DNA of 64,000 nucleotides from Legionella waltersii. Its GTDB lineage: Bacteria > Pseudomonadota > Gammaproteobacteria > Legionellales > Legionellaceae. Shown here piece after piece: positions 45,409 through 56,911 of this stretch; position 1 is the first letter of the stretch; the number at the start of each line of letters is the position of its first letter. Under the pieces are notes generated by a model, which was not told the DNA's origin, did no database searches, and worked only from the letters and a program-made list of their open reading frames with translations. The position numbers and the translations under genes were made by a program. The stretch lies in the NCBI RefSeq assembly GCF_001468085.1, contig NZ_LNZB01000036.1, positions 106,967-170,966 on the forward strand. Reading direction: 5' to 3'.

Positions 45409-45732
45409 CTAAAATGCAGGATTTTCAATCACTAATTTATCAACCACCTTACCATTAATAAGATGGCTTTGAATAATCTCTTCAATATCTTCTGTGGATG
45501 AATAGGTATACCAAATGCCTTCTGGATAGATGACTATGCATGGGCCAGAGCTGCATCGTCCTAAACAACCTGACTTGCTGATTCTGAACTTACCAGGGCC
45601 ATGTTCATCCAATTCCAATAGCCTAGATTTTAAGTACTCTAAATAGTGTTCACCACCAGAGTTTGCGCAGCATTGCTTTCCTGCTGCTTTCTGATTAGTG
45701 CATAAAAAAATGTGCTTGGTGTAATATGACAA
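45409..45732 (-). CDS. Thioredoxin-like [2Fe-2S] ferredoxin
   Basis: A 107-residue protein of the thioredoxin-fold 2Fe-2S family: HIFLCTNQKAAGKQCC then SGCLGRCSSGPCIVIYPEGIWY. The Cys spacing agrees with the family (one Cys pair early, two Cys around residues 56-65). It probably transfers electrons; its partner is unknown. It follows ihfA by 4 bases in the pheST-ihfA direction. Confidence 0.8.
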   Translation of the reverse strand: MSYYTKHIFLCTNQKAAGKQCCANSGGEHYLEYLKSRLLELDEHGPGKFRISKSGCLGRCSSGPCIVIYPEGIWYTYSSTEDIEEIIQSHLINGKVVDKLVIENPAF

Positions 45733-45736
45733 TGAA

Positions 45737-46030
45737 CTACTTTCCTATTTGTTCTATTTTTGTTTTCAATTTCAAACCTGGTTTAAAGGTAACAACTCTT
45801 CTTGCTTCAACTGGTATTTCTTCTCCTGTTTTAGGATTTCTACCAGGTCTTCTTGGCTTATCTCTTAAGGTAAAATTACCAAATCCTGATAATTTTACAT
45901 GCTGCCCACTCTCAAGAGCATGACGCAACTCTTCGAAAAAATTTTCCACCATTTCTTTAGCTGCGGGCTTAGACAAATTTAACTCATCACAAAGGGTGTC
46001 TGCCATTATTGCTTTGCTTAGTGCATTCAC
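45737..46030 (-). CDS. ihfA: Integration host factor alpha subunit
   Basis: A 97-residue HU/IHF fold protein: [33 protein letters not shown], then [29 protein letters not shown] with the beta-arm that enters the DNA minor groove. The position directly after pheT identifies it as the alpha subunit. It bends DNA in regulation and recombination. Confidence 0.95.
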   Translation of the reverse strand: MNALSKAIMADTLCDELNLSKPAAKEMVENFFEELRHALESGQHVKLSGFGNFTLRDKPRRPGRNPKTGEEIPVEARRVVTFKPGLKLKTKIEQIGK

Positions 46031-46032
46031 GA

Positions 46033-48414
46033 TTATTCCCTCAATATGATTGAAAATTCATTTTCCAGTGTATTGATTATAGCACTAATTACTGAATTAA
46101 TCTCTGAGTCCACTAAGGTTTTACCTTCATCTTGAAGCGTCATTGCCACAGCAATGCTCTTCTTTCCTTCAGGAATCCCCTTCCCGGTATAAACATCAAA
46201 CACATCAAAAGACTTTAACCAGTTTTCTTTTACAGAGTGTCTAACAGCTTGCTCAATTTGATAAGCATTAATAGTTTGATCAACCAAAAATGATAAATCT
46301 CTTCTAATTTGTGGGTATTTTGAAATGGATTTATACAAGGGTGGAATTGATTGAGCTAATGCATCAAGATTGAGCTCCATTAAAATCACGTCCTGATTAA
46401 TATCCAAAGCATCTGCTAACCTCGGATGCAAAACGCCAATCCATCCTTCAGGTTTGCCATCAATATAAATTTGTGCAGATTGGCCTGGATGGAGTGCATG
46501 ATGACCCGCTTGTTTAAATTCAATTTTCTCAACATTGAAAGAAGCTAGCATCGATTGCAAATCGCCTTTAAGATCATAGAAATCGAATGCACGTGTGGGT
46601 TCGTTCCAACTTAAACCACCTTGCTCACCAGTAAGTAAGCAGGCAAGGCAAGTACGCTCTTCAAGAGTCTCATTGACCTCATCAAAAACAACACCGATTT
46701 CGTAAAATTTAATGAACGTTTGTTGCCTATGGATATTATACAACATAGACGCTAATAGACCTGGCCACATACCTGAGCGCATTTGAGACAATTCAGAGGA
46801 AATTGGGTTGAGCAATTGCATGAATTGTTTTCCAGGATACAACGCTTCTTGTAGTTCAGGATCGACAAAACTATAACTAATCGTTTCATGATAACCCTTC
46901 GCTTTAAACCAAGCAGCAACATCTGTAGCAACTTGCTCCTTCTTACTGGTTATGCCTGGTTGCACCTCTACATGCATAGGCTCTGCTTGTAGATTATCAT
47001 ACCCATATAGTCGGATAATCTCTTCAACCAAATCTGCATCTTGTTGCAAGTCAACTCGATGAGATGGAATAGTGACCTCAAATAATCCACTAGTTTCCTT
47101 GCCCACAAGGATTCCTAGTCCTTTTAAAAACTCTTTCATTTCTGATAAGCCAATTGATAATCCAGTTAATTTTTTAACCTTTGACGTATCAAAAACAAAT
47201 GAAACGGTTCCTGGTAAATAGTTGGTATCTTTAGCTTCAATGACTGGACCAGCTTCTCCACCGACAATGTCAAGAATTAATGCCGTTGCTCTTTCTAGTG
47301 CTTTAACTTGTAAGCATGGATCTATGCCTCGTTCATAACGTTGTGAAGAATCACTGAACAAGCCATATTTTCTAGCAACACCTGCAATGATAATTGGGTT
47401 AAAATAGGCGCTCTCTAAAAACACATTTCTTGTATTGGCTTGGACCGCACTATGAGCGCCTCCCATAATTCCAGCCATTGCCAATGGTTTTTCTTCATCT
47501 GCAATCAGCAGCACTTTTTCTTTTAAATGAACATCTTGACCATCAAGCAATTCTATTCGTTCAGATTCCTTGCTATAACGTACAATAATTTGTCCTTTAA
47601 TCTGTTGCAAATCAAAGGCATGCATAGGTTGACCGAGCTCTATCATGACATAGTTCATCACATCGACTACCGGGTGTAGAGCTCGAATTCCTGAACGCCG
47701 TAAACGCTCCGCCATCCAAACAGGGGTCACTGCAGTGGTATTAATATTTCGAATAACGCGGCCACAATATCTTGGACAAGCTTCTGGATTGACAAGTTCC
47801 ACTGTTAACTCATCATCAATGGCAGGCGCAATCGTAGGAATGGGTTTGTCTATCAAAGGCGATTGATTAAGGACAGAAACTTCTCTAGCAACACCCAGCA
47901 CGCTAAAACAATCGGCTCGGTTAGGCGTTAAATCAATATCCAAAACTTCATCATCAAGAGCCAAATACTCACGCAAATCCATTCCTACTGGAGCATTGTC
48001 CTCTAACTCTAAAATTCCATCAGACTGTTCAGAGAGTCCTAATTCAACGGTTGAGCATAACATTCCTTGCGATAGCTCACCTCTTAATTTTGATTCCTTT
48101 ATTTTTAAGCCATCAGGCAATTGAGCACCTATCATTGCCAATGCGACTTTCAATCCTGGCCTCACATTAGATGCACCACAAACAACTTTTAAAGGCGCAC
48201 CTTTATTCGCATTCACCTCACATAGAGTTAATTTATCAGCATCGGGGTGAGGTTTAGTGCTTAATACTTCAGCGACGACTACATGCGTGAATGCTCCTGC
48301 TACAGGGCTAACTGCATCTACCTCTAAACCAGCCATAGTCAATTGATCTGCCAACTCTTGTGCACTTAAAGAAACATTGACCCATTCACGTAACCATAAC
48401 CTGCTTACTTTCAT
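46033..48414 (-). CDS. pheT: Phenylalanyl-tRNA synthetase beta subunit
   Basis: A 793-residue protein with the N-terminal tRNA-binding (EMAP-like) domain ([24 protein letters not shown]), the B3/4 editing domain, B5, the catalytic-like core and the C-terminal anticodon-binding domain ([14 protein letters not shown]). It is of normal bacterial length and forms an alpha2-beta2 enzyme with PheS. Confidence 0.97.
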   Translation of the reverse strand: MKVSRLWLREWVNVSLSAQELADQLTMAGLEVDAVSPVAGAFTHVVVAEVLSTKPHPDADKLTLCEVNANKGAPLKVVCGASNVRPGLKVALAMIGAQLPDGLKIKESKLRGELSQGMLCSTVELGLSEQSDGILELEDNAPVGMDLREYLALDDEVLDIDLTPNRADCFSVLGVAREVSVLNQSPLIDKPIPTIAPAIDDELTVELVNPEACPRYCGRVIRNINTTAVTPVWMAERLRRSGIRALHPVVDVMNYVMIELGQPMHAFDLQQIKGQIIVRYSKESERIELLDGQDVHLKEKVLLIADEEKPLAMAGIMGGAHSAVQANTRNVFLESAYFNPIIIAGVARKYGLFSDSSQRYERGIDPCLQVKALERATALILDIVGGEAGPVIEAKDTNYLPGTVSFVFDTSKVKKLTGLSIGLSEMKEFLKGLGILVGKETSGLFEVTIPSHRVDLQQDADLVEEIIRLYGYDNLQAEPMHVEVQPGITSKKEQVATDVAAWFKAKGYHETISYSFVDPELQEALYPGKQFMQLLNPISSELSQMRSGMWPGLLASMLYNIHRQQTFIKFYEIGVVFDEVNETLEERTCLACLLTGEQGGLSWNEPTRAFDFYDLKGDLQSMLASFNVEKIEFKQAGHHALHPGQSAQIYIDGKPEGWIGVLHPRLADALDINQDVILMELNLDALAQSIPPLYKSISKYPQIRRDLSFLVDQTINAYQIEQAVRHSVKENWLKSFDVFDVYTGKGIPEGKKSIAVAMTLQDEGKTLVDSEINSVISAIINTLENEFSIILRE

Positions 48415-48505
48415 TTAAATTCCTCATCGATCTCAGATAGGTTTTACCTACTCCTAAGCCACACTATTTAGGACGCAGTTTATAAGACCTGTCAGCAATC
48501 TATAA

Positions 48506-49612
<1,107 letters not shown>

Positions 49613-49624
49613 TCAACATTAAAC

Positions 49625-49648
49625 CTAGAAAAAGTAATAAAAACGCAT
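49625..49648 (-). CDS. pheM: Phe/Tyr-rich leader peptide of the pheST operon
   Basis: ATG 49648 is preceded by GGAG at close spacing and opens a 7-residue frame MRFYYFF (codons TTT, TAT, TAC, TTT, TTC) ending in TAG. Three Phe and two Tyr in seven residues, upstream of an intrinsic terminator and pheS, is the logic of the E. coli pheM leader (14 residues, Phe-rich). Ribosome stalling at Phe codons during Phe-tRNA shortage should favour read-through into pheST. Orthology to pheM is by position and composition only. Confidence 0.65.
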   Translation of the reverse strand: MRFYYFF

Positions 49649-49658
49649 CTTACTCCAA

Positions 49659-50018
49659 TTAAACAGCCAAAGCGGCTTTAGCTTGTTCTGCTACTGCTGC
49701 AAAAGCTGCTTTATCATGAACTGCCATATCAGCAAGGATTTTTCTATCCAGTTCAATTGACGCTTTCTTCAAACCATCAATCAAACGGCTATAAGACAAT
49801 CCACACTCACGAGCTTGAGCATTGATACGAGTAATCCACAACGCACGAAACTGACGTTTTTTCTGTCTTCTGTCACGATAAGCATATTGGCCAGCTTTAA
49901 TAACGGCCTGCTTTGCCATGCGATAGGTACGACTACGGGCACCGTAATAGCCTTTCGCTTGATCTAATATTTTCTTGTGACGTGCTTTCGCAGTCACACC
50001 ACGTTTAACTCTTGGCAT
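49659..50018 (-). CDS. rplT: 50S ribosomal protein L20
   Basis: A 119-residue basic protein starting [30 protein letters not shown], typical of L20, with [21 protein letters not shown]. In E. coli it also represses its own operon by binding the rpmI leader. It lies 12 bases after rpmI. Confidence 0.97.
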   Translation of the reverse strand: MPRVKRGVTAKARHKKILDQAKGYYGARSRTYRMAKQAVIKAGQYAYRDRRQKKRQFRALWITRINAQARECGLSYSRLIDGLKKASIELDRKILADMAVHDKAAFAAVAEQAKAALAV

Positions 50019-50030
50019 CTGTCATCCCCC

Positions 50031-50231
50031 TTAACTACCGTGCAACATGCGCTCGGCTAAACGAGCATCACATGGCTTCAATGTACTTGCTCCAACGCGT
50101 AAATGGCGTTTTTGCTTAGTCGATTTTTTAGTGAGGATGTGATTTCTATAAGCGCCACGACGCTTAATAGCACCACTTGCTGTCTTTCGGAAGCGTTTAG
50201 AAGCTCCACGATGTGACTTTAACTTCGGCAT
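50031..50231 (-). CDS. rpmI: 50S ribosomal protein L35
   Basis: A 66-residue protein starting [20 protein letters not shown], the standard L35 sequence. It lies 20 bases downstream of infC. Confidence 0.97.
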   Translation of the reverse strand: MPKLKSHRGASKRFRKTASGAIKRRGAYRNHILTKKSTKQKRHLRVGASTLKPCDARLAERMLHGS

Positions 50232-50251
50232 AACAATATACTCCGCATTCG

Positions 50252-50788
50252 TTACTTAGTTTTCTTGGGTGATAATACCATCAGCAATTGCTTTCCTTCT
50301 CGCTTTGCATGTTGCTCCACCACAGCAAATTCTGCAGTATCAACTTGCAATCGTTCCAGAATTTTCATGCCAAGTTCTTGATGAGCCATTTCACGACCAC
50401 GAAAACGTAGCGTAATTTTGACTTTATCACCATGATTGAGGAAACGTATCAGGTTGCGTAGCTTGACCTGATAATCTCCATCTTCCGTCGTTGGACGGAA
50501 TTTTAATTCTTTGACCTGAATTTGCTTTTGCTTTTTCTTTTGCTCAGCTTGCTTTTTACTCAGTTCAAAGAGAAATTTACCATAATCCATAATGCGACAA
50601 ACAGGTGGTTTCGCTGTTGGTGATATTTCCACCAAATCCAAGCCACTTTCCTCTGCTGCGCGTAATGCCTCTCTAGTTGAGACTATTCCTGCCTGGTTAC
50701 CATCTACATCAATTAAGCGTACCTCAGGTACAGTGATCTGTTCATTAATTCGTGCGCGATCATTTTCACGCTTAGTTGTTGCATTAAT
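50252..50788 (-). CDS. infC: Translation initiation factor IF-3, AUU start
   Basis: The protein is 178 residues when started at ATT 50788: N-terminal [17 protein letters not shown], the linker, and the C-terminal domain with [20 protein letters not shown]. No in-frame ATG precedes the conserved N-domain, and GGAGGG lies a few bases upstream of the ATT. AUU is the conserved infC start that lets IF-3 repress its own translation by rejecting non-standard starts. A TTG at 50641 would remove the N-domain and is not credible. It lies between thrS and rpmI. Confidence 0.94.
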   Translation of the reverse strand: MNATTKRENDRARINEQITVPEVRLIDVDGNQAGIVSTREALRAAEESGLDLVEISPTAKPPVCRIMDYGKFLFELSKKQAEQKKKQKQIQVKELKFRPTTEDGDYQVKLRNLIRFLNHGDKVKITLRFRGREMAHQELGMKILERLQVDTAEFAVVEQHAKREGKQLLMVLSPKKTK

Positions 50789-50824
50789 GGTTTAACCCTC
50801 CAATTCGTTTCTATTTTTGGGCTA

Positions 50825-50875
50825 TTGACAATTCTGCTGTCTTGGCCAAAATGGCGTTTTCGAGCTAATTGTCAA
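50825..50875 (-). promoter_or_regulatory. Inverted repeat at the thrS-infC junction
   Basis: ttgacaatt (50825-50833) and aattgtcaa (50867-50875) are perfect 9-base inverted repeats spanning the thrS stop and the short spacer before infC. There is no T-tract, so this is not a plain terminator. It could shape the infC leader; its function is unproven. Confidence 0.35.
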
Positions 50876-52790
50876 CAGGCCCTAATCCTTTTCGGACAAT
50901 TTCGTGCGTTAACATATCACAAATTGCCTCTATTGTCATCACGCCAAGGTCAACTCCTTCACGTGAACGTACTGCCACTTGGTTATTTTCTACTTCTTTG
51001 TCACCAATGACTAATAAATACGGTATTTTTTGTAAAGTATGCTCACGAATTTTAAAGCCTATTTTCTCATTTCTCAAGTCAATATTTGCTCTAATCCCAT
51101 TTTTTTGTAAAGTTTTAACAACTTTCTCCGCATATTGGTTTTGTTTTTCGCTGATGGTAAGGATCATCGCTTGTATCGGAGAAATCCATAAGGGTAATTT
51201 ACCAGCATAGTGCTCAATCAAAATACCCATGAATCGCTCAAAAGATCCTAGAATGGCTCTGTGCAACATCACAGGGGTTTGTTTACTCCCATCTTCAGCA
51301 ATATAACTAGCCTCTAGACGATTAGGCATGGAAAAATCAACCTGAATAGTTCCACATTGCCAGATTCTACCAAGACAATCAGACAAGGAGCACTCTATTT
51401 TAGGACCATAAAACGCACCTTCTCCTGGAGCATCTACCCATTCAATGGCTCGTCCTTTCATTGCTAATTGAAGTGCATTTTCAGCCTTATCCCAAACTTC
51501 ATCGGAACCAACTCGTTTTTCGGGTCGAAGTGCTAAACGGTATTTTATTTCATGGAAACCAAAATCTTTATAAACGGACTGAACAAGCTCCAGCATCATT
51601 GCAACTTCTGATTGAATTTGATCTTCAGTACAGAAGATGTGAGCATCGTCTTGCACCATATTGCGAACACGCATAAGGCCATGCAGGGAACCTGAAGGTT
51701 CACAACGATGGCAATTACCGAACTCCGACAATCTCAAAGGCAGATCACGATAGCTTTTTAGTCCTTGGTTATAGACCTGAATATGGCAAGGACAATTCAT
51801 TGGTTTAACTGCATACTGCCGGTTTTCAGTTTCTGTCACAAACATTTCATCGCGGAAATTCGCCCAGTGCCCTGACTTCTCCCACAACACTTTATCGACA
51901 AGTTGCGGTGTTTTAATCTCTTGGTAGCCAAAATCAGCTAAACGACTACGCATATATCGTTCTAGTTCTTGATAAATCGCCCATCCCTTTGGATGCCAAA
52001 AAACCATGCCGGGGGCAATATCTTGGAAGTGAAAAAGCCCCAGCGCTTTGCCTAATTTACGATGATCGCGTTTTTCAGCTTCCTCAATACGAAATAAATA
52101 GTCTTCCAATGATTTTTTATCCGCCCAAGCAGTGCCATAAATGCGTTGCAGCATTTCATTATTGGAATCACCACGCCAATAAGCACCAGCTACTTTTGTA
52201 AGCTTGAATGCCTTAATAAATCCTGTGGAGGGAACATGAGGACCTCTACATAAGTCTTCAAAATCACCTTGTTTATACAAGGACAATGTTTCATGCTCAG
52301 GTATGTCAGCAATTATTTTGGCTTTGTATTCTTCACCCAAGCTTTTAAAATAAGCAATGGCATCATTCCTAGACAGTGTTCGGCGTGTCACGGGAATATT
52401 CGCCTTGGCCAGCTCTTGCATCTTTGCTTCAATTAAAGTCAGATCTTCTGGGGTAAATGGACGACCAAATGCAAAATCATAATAAAAGCCATCTTCAATG
52501 ACTGGACCTATAGTCACTTGTGCGCTAGGAAATATTGCTTTAACCGCTTGAGCAAGTAAGTGTGCAGTGGAATGACGAATTACGTCCAAACTCTCTTTAT
52601 CTTTTTCAGTAACAATGACCAAGGAGCAATCATTATCAATACGAAAAGAGGTGTCTACCAAAATACCATCTATACGACCAGCTAATGCAGCTTTTGCTAG
52701 TCCTGGACTTATCGAATGTGCTACGTCATAGACGGACAAAGGTGCTTCAAAATGTTTTATATTTCCATCTGGCAATTTTACATTAGGCAT
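50865..52790 (-). CDS. thrS: Threonyl-tRNA synthetase
   Basis: A 641-residue class II enzyme: TGS domain ([19 protein letters not shown]), editing domain with [10 protein letters not shown] and the zinc-linked tail, catalytic core with motif 2 [24 protein letters not shown] and motif 3 [18 protein letters not shown], and an anticodon domain. It is of normal length and heads the thrS-infC-rpmI-rplT-pheST-ihfA block. Confidence 0.97.
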   Translation of the reverse strand: MPNVKLPDGNIKHFEAPLSVYDVAHSISPGLAKAALAGRIDGILVDTSFRIDNDCSLVIVTEKDKESLDVIRHSTAHLLAQAVKAIFPSAQVTIGPVIEDGFYYDFAFGRPFTPEDLTLIEAKMQELAKANIPVTRRTLSRNDAIAYFKSLGEEYKAKIIADIPEHETLSLYKQGDFEDLCRGPHVPSTGFIKAFKLTKVAGAYWRGDSNNEMLQRIYGTAWADKKSLEDYLFRIEEAEKRDHRKLGKALGLFHFQDIAPGMVFWHPKGWAIYQELERYMRSRLADFGYQEIKTPQLVDKVLWEKSGHWANFRDEMFVTETENRQYAVKPMNCPCHIQVYNQGLKSYRDLPLRLSEFGNCHRCEPSGSLHGLMRVRNMVQDDAHIFCTEDQIQSEVAMMLELVQSVYKDFGFHEIKYRLALRPEKRVGSDEVWDKAENALQLAMKGRAIEWVDAPGEGAFYGPKIECSLSDCLGRIWQCGTIQVDFSMPNRLEASYIAEDGSKQTPVMLHRAILGSFERFMGILIEHYAGKLPLWISPIQAMILTISEKQNQYAEKVVKTLQKNGIRANIDLRNEKIGFKIREHTLQKIPYLLVIGDKEVENNQVAVRSREGVDLGVMTIEAICDMLTHEIVRKGLGPVDN

Positions 52791-52818
52791 AATGGTATCC
52801 GCTTTTCCTACGCTTCTT

Positions 52819-52845
52819 TAAAAAAAAACCCTGCAAGGCAGGGTT
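52819..52845 (-). terminator. Terminator downstream of tRNA-Val
   Basis: aaccctgc (52827-52834) pairs with gcagggtt (52838-52845) with a 3-base loop; an A8 run on its left gives a U-tract leftward. It lies between tRNA-Val and thrS, so the tRNA has its own transcript or partial read-through supplies thrS. Confidence 0.8.
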
Positions 52846-52904
52846 GAAACCATAACATTCAGTGTCCTCTATTATCTAAAATACTACAAGTCTTCTCGAT
52901 AACA

Positions 52905-52979
52905 TGGTAGGCACGAGTGGGATCGAACCACCGACCACCACCATGTCAAGGTGGTGCTCTACCACTGAGCTACGTGCCT
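52905..52979 (-). tRNA. tRNA-Val (anticodon GAC)
   Basis: A 75-base cloverleaf on the minus strand. The acceptor arms AGGCACG and CGTGCCT pair, the D arm reads AGCTCAGTGGTAGAGC, the anticodon loop CTTGACATG carries GAC, the T arm contains GGTTCGATCC, and the 3' end has an encoded CCA. Confidence 0.93.
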
Positions 52980-53061
52980 ATATTTAAAACTGAATTTAAA
53001 TAGGATTGAATTATATAATAAGCTAATAATATAAAGCAATGAAAAAAGGCGATTAAATAGT

Positions 53062-53349
53062 ATGTGGTACAAATTGACCGATAAGCACCTTGAGATATTC
53101 GTTTATGCCAAACCCAATGCTAAACAAACTAAAGTGGTACAAGCAACTGACACGTCATTACACATCGCTATTCATGCAAAACCCGATGAAGGTAAAGCGA
53201 ACTTGGAATTGATTAAATTCGTCGCTAAATTGTTCGGGGTACCTAAAACAGACGTCAAATTACTAAAGGGGAAAAGTAGCCGGAATAAGGTTTTGCTATT
53301 GCCTTTATTGGAGCCGGTAATACAGCTTATTAAACAATCTCAGTGGTAG
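53062..53349 (+). CDS. DUF167 (YggU family) protein
   Basis: A 95-residue protein with the DUF167 pattern: IFVYAKPNAKQTKV, then IHAKPDEGKANLELIKFVAKLFGVP and VKLLKGKSSRNKVLLL. The family is widespread, with no settled function. It stands alone between tRNA-Val and a non-coding stretch. Confidence 0.88.
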   Translation: MWYKLTDKHLEIFVYAKPNAKQTKVVQATDTSLHIAIHAKPDEGKANLELIKFVAKLFGVPKTDVKLLKGKSSRNKVLLLPLLEPVIQLIKQSQW

Positions 53350-53742
53350 CTGATTACCTCAACCTTCCTTGCTAGCCCATTAATCTTGTCATTGCTGACG
53401 AAAAGGCATAACCCGAGTTTTGCCTAAGTCAGGTAGAAGAAAGGCCTGAATGAAAGAGGCGCATTCAAGCCAGAGGTTGCAAGGTAAATTGCTATGGTTT
53501 TACCACTTTTCCTAATGATTGGACTTTAAATGAGGTTTCTGTTCCATCCTCAACCCCACACATCATTCATTGAAAAATTGAACCGTTTCCACACGTTTCA
53601 GTAGGCATTATAGCTAGGCATCCACCATTGTCAACACAAAGTTTCGAATAATAACCAATAGTTTCCATTTGCAATTAATTTGATTGATTAAGTTCTCATT
53701 GTTATACTATAAATCCTCCAAATGACCTTGGCTTTTTAGTAA
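53350..53742. other. Intergenic region without a recognised gene
   Basis: About 390 bases. Near 53700-53712 a TATACT/TATAAA run preceded by TTGATT suggests a promoter for the HTH gene that follows. I see no RNA gene, hairpin or coding frame of note. Confidence 0.45.
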
Positions 53743-54216
53743 ATGGATAAATTTGATTTAGGTAAGCAGTTTTCTTCTCGTCTACGTGATGCCATGCTTG
53801 CTGCAGGATATAACTCCAATCGCTCTACGTCTGGTGTTTGTATTCACAAACTAGCAGAGTTAACTGGTTATTCATTGCAAATTTGTCGAAAGTACTTGAA
53901 AGGACAAGCAATCCCAGAACCTGCAAAGCTAGTGGATATAGCAAGGAAACTTCAAGTTTCTCCTGGTTGGCTTTTGTTTGGCGATTCCCCTCACGTCACA
54001 CAATCCTGTGAAAATAGGATAAGCATTCATCGGGAAATACTTCACTATATTTTCTGCCAAGCAGCTTATCTCTATCAAGATTATGGAATGGAAAATAATG
54101 TGCCCGCCTTTTTAATGGATTTGATCAATGACATCAGTCTAATCAATGGGAATGAAGAGCAAACCAAAAAAATCATTGACCTTTCAATATCCTCAGTGAA
54201 ACACTTTGCAGGGTAG
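53743..54216 (+). CDS. Cro/C1-type helix-turn-helix protein
   Basis: A 157-residue protein. Residues about 10-80 form an XRE-like HTH (LRDAMLAAGYNSNRS, then IHKLAELTGYSLQICRKYLKGQAIPEPAKLVDIARKLQVSPGWLLFGD). The C-terminal half is acidic and helical, with no known domain. It resembles phage-type repressors and S24-less regulators; the target is unknown. Confidence 0.75.
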   Translation: MDKFDLGKQFSSRLRDAMLAAGYNSNRSTSGVCIHKLAELTGYSLQICRKYLKGQAIPEPAKLVDIARKLQVSPGWLLFGDSPHVTQSCENRISIHREILHYIFCQAAYLYQDYGMENNVPAFLMDLINDISLINGNEEQTKKIIDLSISSVKHFAG

Positions 54217-54222
54217 TTTCAG

Positions 54223-54297
54223 AAATTACGAAGAACCCCAAGGTCAAGGTAAAAAATAGTTTGACTGAGGGAGTTTAGATACACTAAAGGTAGACTA
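54223..54297. repeat. Dispersed palindromic element, copy 3 (right half lost)
   Basis: The left end ttacgaagaaccccaaggtc, then gagggagtttagatacactaaa, matches the left half of the full copy at 57060-57183. The right inverted arm is missing. It lies between the HTH gene and the bifunctional hydratase gene. Confidence 0.7.
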
Positions 54298-54387
54298 CAA
54301 AAATATCGCTTCACCCATAAGGAAAAAATGTTCTCGGAAAGTTTGTTCAAAAATGAAAAATAAAATTAAGTAGTGCAAGGAGAGATA

Positions 54388-55794
54388 ATGGATAAGGAGT
54401 TTCTGGAAAATGTTACCTTTGATGAGTTAGCTCTTGGCCAACAAGCCAGTTTAAATAAAACACTAAAGCAAGAAGACATTTCGCTATTTGCGGTAATGTC
54501 TGGCGATGTAAACCCTGCTCATATGGATCCAGTATTCGCCAAAAGCGATATTTTTCGTGGCATTGTTGGCCATGGGATGTGGTCTGGTTCATTAATTTCT
54601 GCATTGCTTGGGACTGTTTTGCCTGGTCCTGGGACCATTTATCTTGAGCAAGATATTAAATTTAGAAAACCGGTTCGTATTGGAGACAACATCACCATCA
54701 CGCTAATCGTGCGCGATAAATGCTCTGATAAGCCAATCGTAACTTTTGATTGCAAAGGAGTGAATCAGCGTGGAGAAATTGTTATTGAAGGGTTAGCCAC
54801 GGTACTTGCACCGACTCAAAAAATACGAGTGGCAAGAGCTGATTTGCCACATATTGAAATTCATAGCCACGACCGCTTTCAAGCTATCATTCAATCTTGC
54901 CAGAGCATGGAGGCCATTCGCACAGCGATTGTTCACCCAGTAAAGGCCAATGTGCTCACCGCAGTAGCCGACTCTGTGAAGGCTAAACTCATTATTCCTA
55001 TTTTAATTGGCCCAATGGCAAAGATTAAGGCAGCAGCTCATGAAGTAGACATTGATATCTCCCAATGGGAGTTCATTGATACAGAGCATAGTGATGCGGC
55101 AGCAAGCAAAGCCGTGGAGTTGGCAGCAACAGCAAAAATTGATGCCATCATGAAAGGCTCGCTGAGTAGCCAGGAGTTATTAGCAGCCATTGTACCTGCC
55201 ACCTCCAATTTACGTACCAAATACCGTATCAGTCATGCCTATATCATGGATGCTCCGTCTTATCATAAACCGCTTATTATCACGGATGCTGCCATTAATA
55301 TCGCGCCTAATGCTAGGGAGAAGGCGGATATCTGTCAAAATGCGATTAATCTTTGGCGTGTCTTGTTCGGAGAAGATAAAAAACCCAAAGTAGCTGTTCT
55401 TGCGGCCACAGAGCTAGTGAACCCCAAGATGCAAACGACCGTCGATGCTGCTACTTTGTGTAAAATGGCCGACCGAGGACAAATCACCGACGGCATTATT
55501 GATGGACCTTTAGCGTTTGATAATGCGATTAACAAGCAGGCCGCGGACGATAAAGGAATTGTATCGCCGGTCGCGGGCAATGCTGATATTTTACTGGTCC
55601 CTGACATTGAATCGGGTAACATTCTAGCGAAGCAGTTGACTTTTCTCGGGCATGCTGATGCTGGGGGTATTGTTTTAGGTGCCCGTGTACCCATTATTTT
55701 GACGAGTCGCGCTGATTCATTGCGAACTCGACTCCTATCCTGCGCCTTGGCCGTTAAAATGGCTGCAGCGCGCAAGGCTGGGAAGATAAAATGA
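54388..55794 (+). CDS. Bifunctional MaoC-like enoyl-CoA hydratase / phosphate acyltransferase
   Basis: A 468-residue fusion. The N-terminal hot-dog (MaoC-like) domain (about 1-140) has SGDVNPAHMDPVFA and GHGMWSGSLISALLGTVLPGPGT. The C-terminal PTA/PTB domain (about 165-468) has VHPVKANVLTAVADSV, GPLAFDNAINKQAADDKGI and LTFLGHADAGGIVLGARVPI. The predicted role is acyl-CoA hydration or phosphotransacylation. ATG 54388 is chosen for AAGGAGAG just upstream. The stop overlaps the acetate kinase remnant (ATGA). Confidence 0.88.
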   Translation: MDKEFLENVTFDELALGQQASLNKTLKQEDISLFAVMSGDVNPAHMDPVFAKSDIFRGIVGHGMWSGSLISALLGTVLPGPGTIYLEQDIKFRKPVRIGDNITITLIVRDKCSDKPIVTFDCKGVNQRGEIVIEGLATVLAPTQKIRVARADLPHIEIHSHDRFQAIIQSCQSMEAIRTAIVHPVKANVLTAVADSVKAKLIIPILIGPMAKIKAAAHEVDIDISQWEFIDTEHSDAAASKAVELAATAKIDAIMKGSLSSQELLAAIVPATSNLRTKYRISHAYIMDAPSYHKPLIITDAAINIAPNAREKADICQNAINLWRVLFGEDKKPKVAVLAATELVNPKMQTTVDAATLCKMADRGQITDGIIDGPLAFDNAINKQAADDKGIVSPVAGNADILLVPDIESGNILAKQLTFLGHADAGGIVLGARVPIILTSRADSLRTRLLSCALAVKMAAARKAGKIK

Positions 55795-56111
55795 GAAACA
55801 AGATAAAAAGCAGCATCCTGGTGATTAATACAGGCTCATCAAGTGTAAAATTTCAAGTGTTTTCAAGAATGCCTTCATTGGAACATTTAGCGCATGGCAA
55901 AGTATCTGATTTAGGAAGTAGCCCTTTATTTTCAGCAGTCAATGAAAGGCAAGAGTTTGCGGTTAATCAAGCAGAAAAAATAGAGCTCCCTGCTGATTAT
56001 GACCATGAAATGGCGTTGCATTTCATCCTGCATTGGATTGAAGCGCAAAATCAACATTGGCAGATTAACACGGTATCAGCTCTTGAAAATCATAAGGAGA
56101 AACACAGATGA
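55791..56111 (+). pseudogene. ackA: Truncated acetate kinase (N-terminal quarter only)
   Basis: The 106-residue frame starts like AckA (SSILVINTGSSSVKFQVF with the nucleotide-site Asn and Ser run) but stops where the family continues with the GHRVVHGG motif. After NTVSALENHKEKHR it ends, and the stop overlaps the fabI start. About 290 residues are missing, so it cannot be an active kinase. Operon order (acyltransferase, kinase, fabI) is kept, pointing to an internal deletion that left the fabI ribosome site intact. Confidence 0.8.
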
Positions 56112-56863
56112 CTCATTTAAAAGGCCTGATTGTTGGTGTGGCTAATAAAGACTCTATTGCCTGGGGATGTGCCAAAATCTTGTATGAAGCAGGTAGCGAA
56201 CTTGCTATTACTTATCAGAATGAAAAAACGAAAGAATATGTACAACCCCTGGTGAATAGTATTTCTTGCCCCATATTTATGCCGCTTGATGTGAGAGATG
56301 ATGCGCAACTGGAAGATTTATTTCAACGCATCAAAACCCATTGGGGAAAACTGGACTTTATCATTCATGCGATTGCCTTTGCACCAAAAAGTGATTTACA
56401 AGGCCGCGTGGTGGATTGCTCGCGCGATGGGTTCATAACAGCAATGGATATCTCCTGCCATTTCTTTATCCGATTAGCAAAAGCCGCTGAGTCACTGATG
56501 CGCGCTGGGGGCAGTTTAATCACCATGAGCTATTACGGGGCAGAAAAGGTCGTAAAAAATTATAACTTAATGGGGCCGGTCAAGGCTGCATTAGAAACAA
56601 CCGTGCGTTATTTAGCTATGGAGTTGGGCAGTAAAAAAATTAGGGTCAATGCCATCTCGCCAGGCCCTATTAATACGCGCGCAGCTTCAGGCTTGTCTGA
56701 CTTTGACCAATTGATGGAAAAAGCAGCTAATGAAGCGCCTCTTCATCAGTTAGTGACCATTGATGCAATTGGCGAAATGACCACTTTTCTTGTATCCCCA
56801 AAGGCCCAATACATCACGGGTCAAGTCATCTATGTAGATGGTGGTTATAATATTCGGGGTTGA
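56108..56863 (+). CDS. fabI: Enoyl-[acyl-carrier-protein] reductase FabI
   Basis: A 251-residue SDR with the FabI features: GVANKDSIAWGCAK at the NAD site, the catalytic Tyr and Lys in SYYGAEKVVKNYNLMGPVKAALE, and ISPGPINTRAASGLSDF. It performs the last reduction in fatty acid elongation. AAGGAGAA lies upstream within the ackA remnant. A second FabI or a dedicated pathway role is possible given the acyl-phosphate neighbours. Confidence 0.9.
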   Translation: MTHLKGLIVGVANKDSIAWGCAKILYEAGSELAITYQNEKTKEYVQPLVNSISCPIFMPLDVRDDAQLEDLFQRIKTHWGKLDFIIHAIAFAPKSDLQGRVVDCSRDGFITAMDISCHFFIRLAKAAESLMRAGGSLITMSYYGAEKVVKNYNLMGPVKAALETTVRYLAMELGSKKIRVNAISPGPINTRAASGLSDFDQLMEKAANEAPLHQLVTIDAIGEMTTFLVSPKAQYITGQVIYVDGGYNIRG

Positions 56864-56911
56864 GTGAAGCAACAGATAGGGATAATGCTTGCAATCAAAT
56901 GTGTGAGCTAT

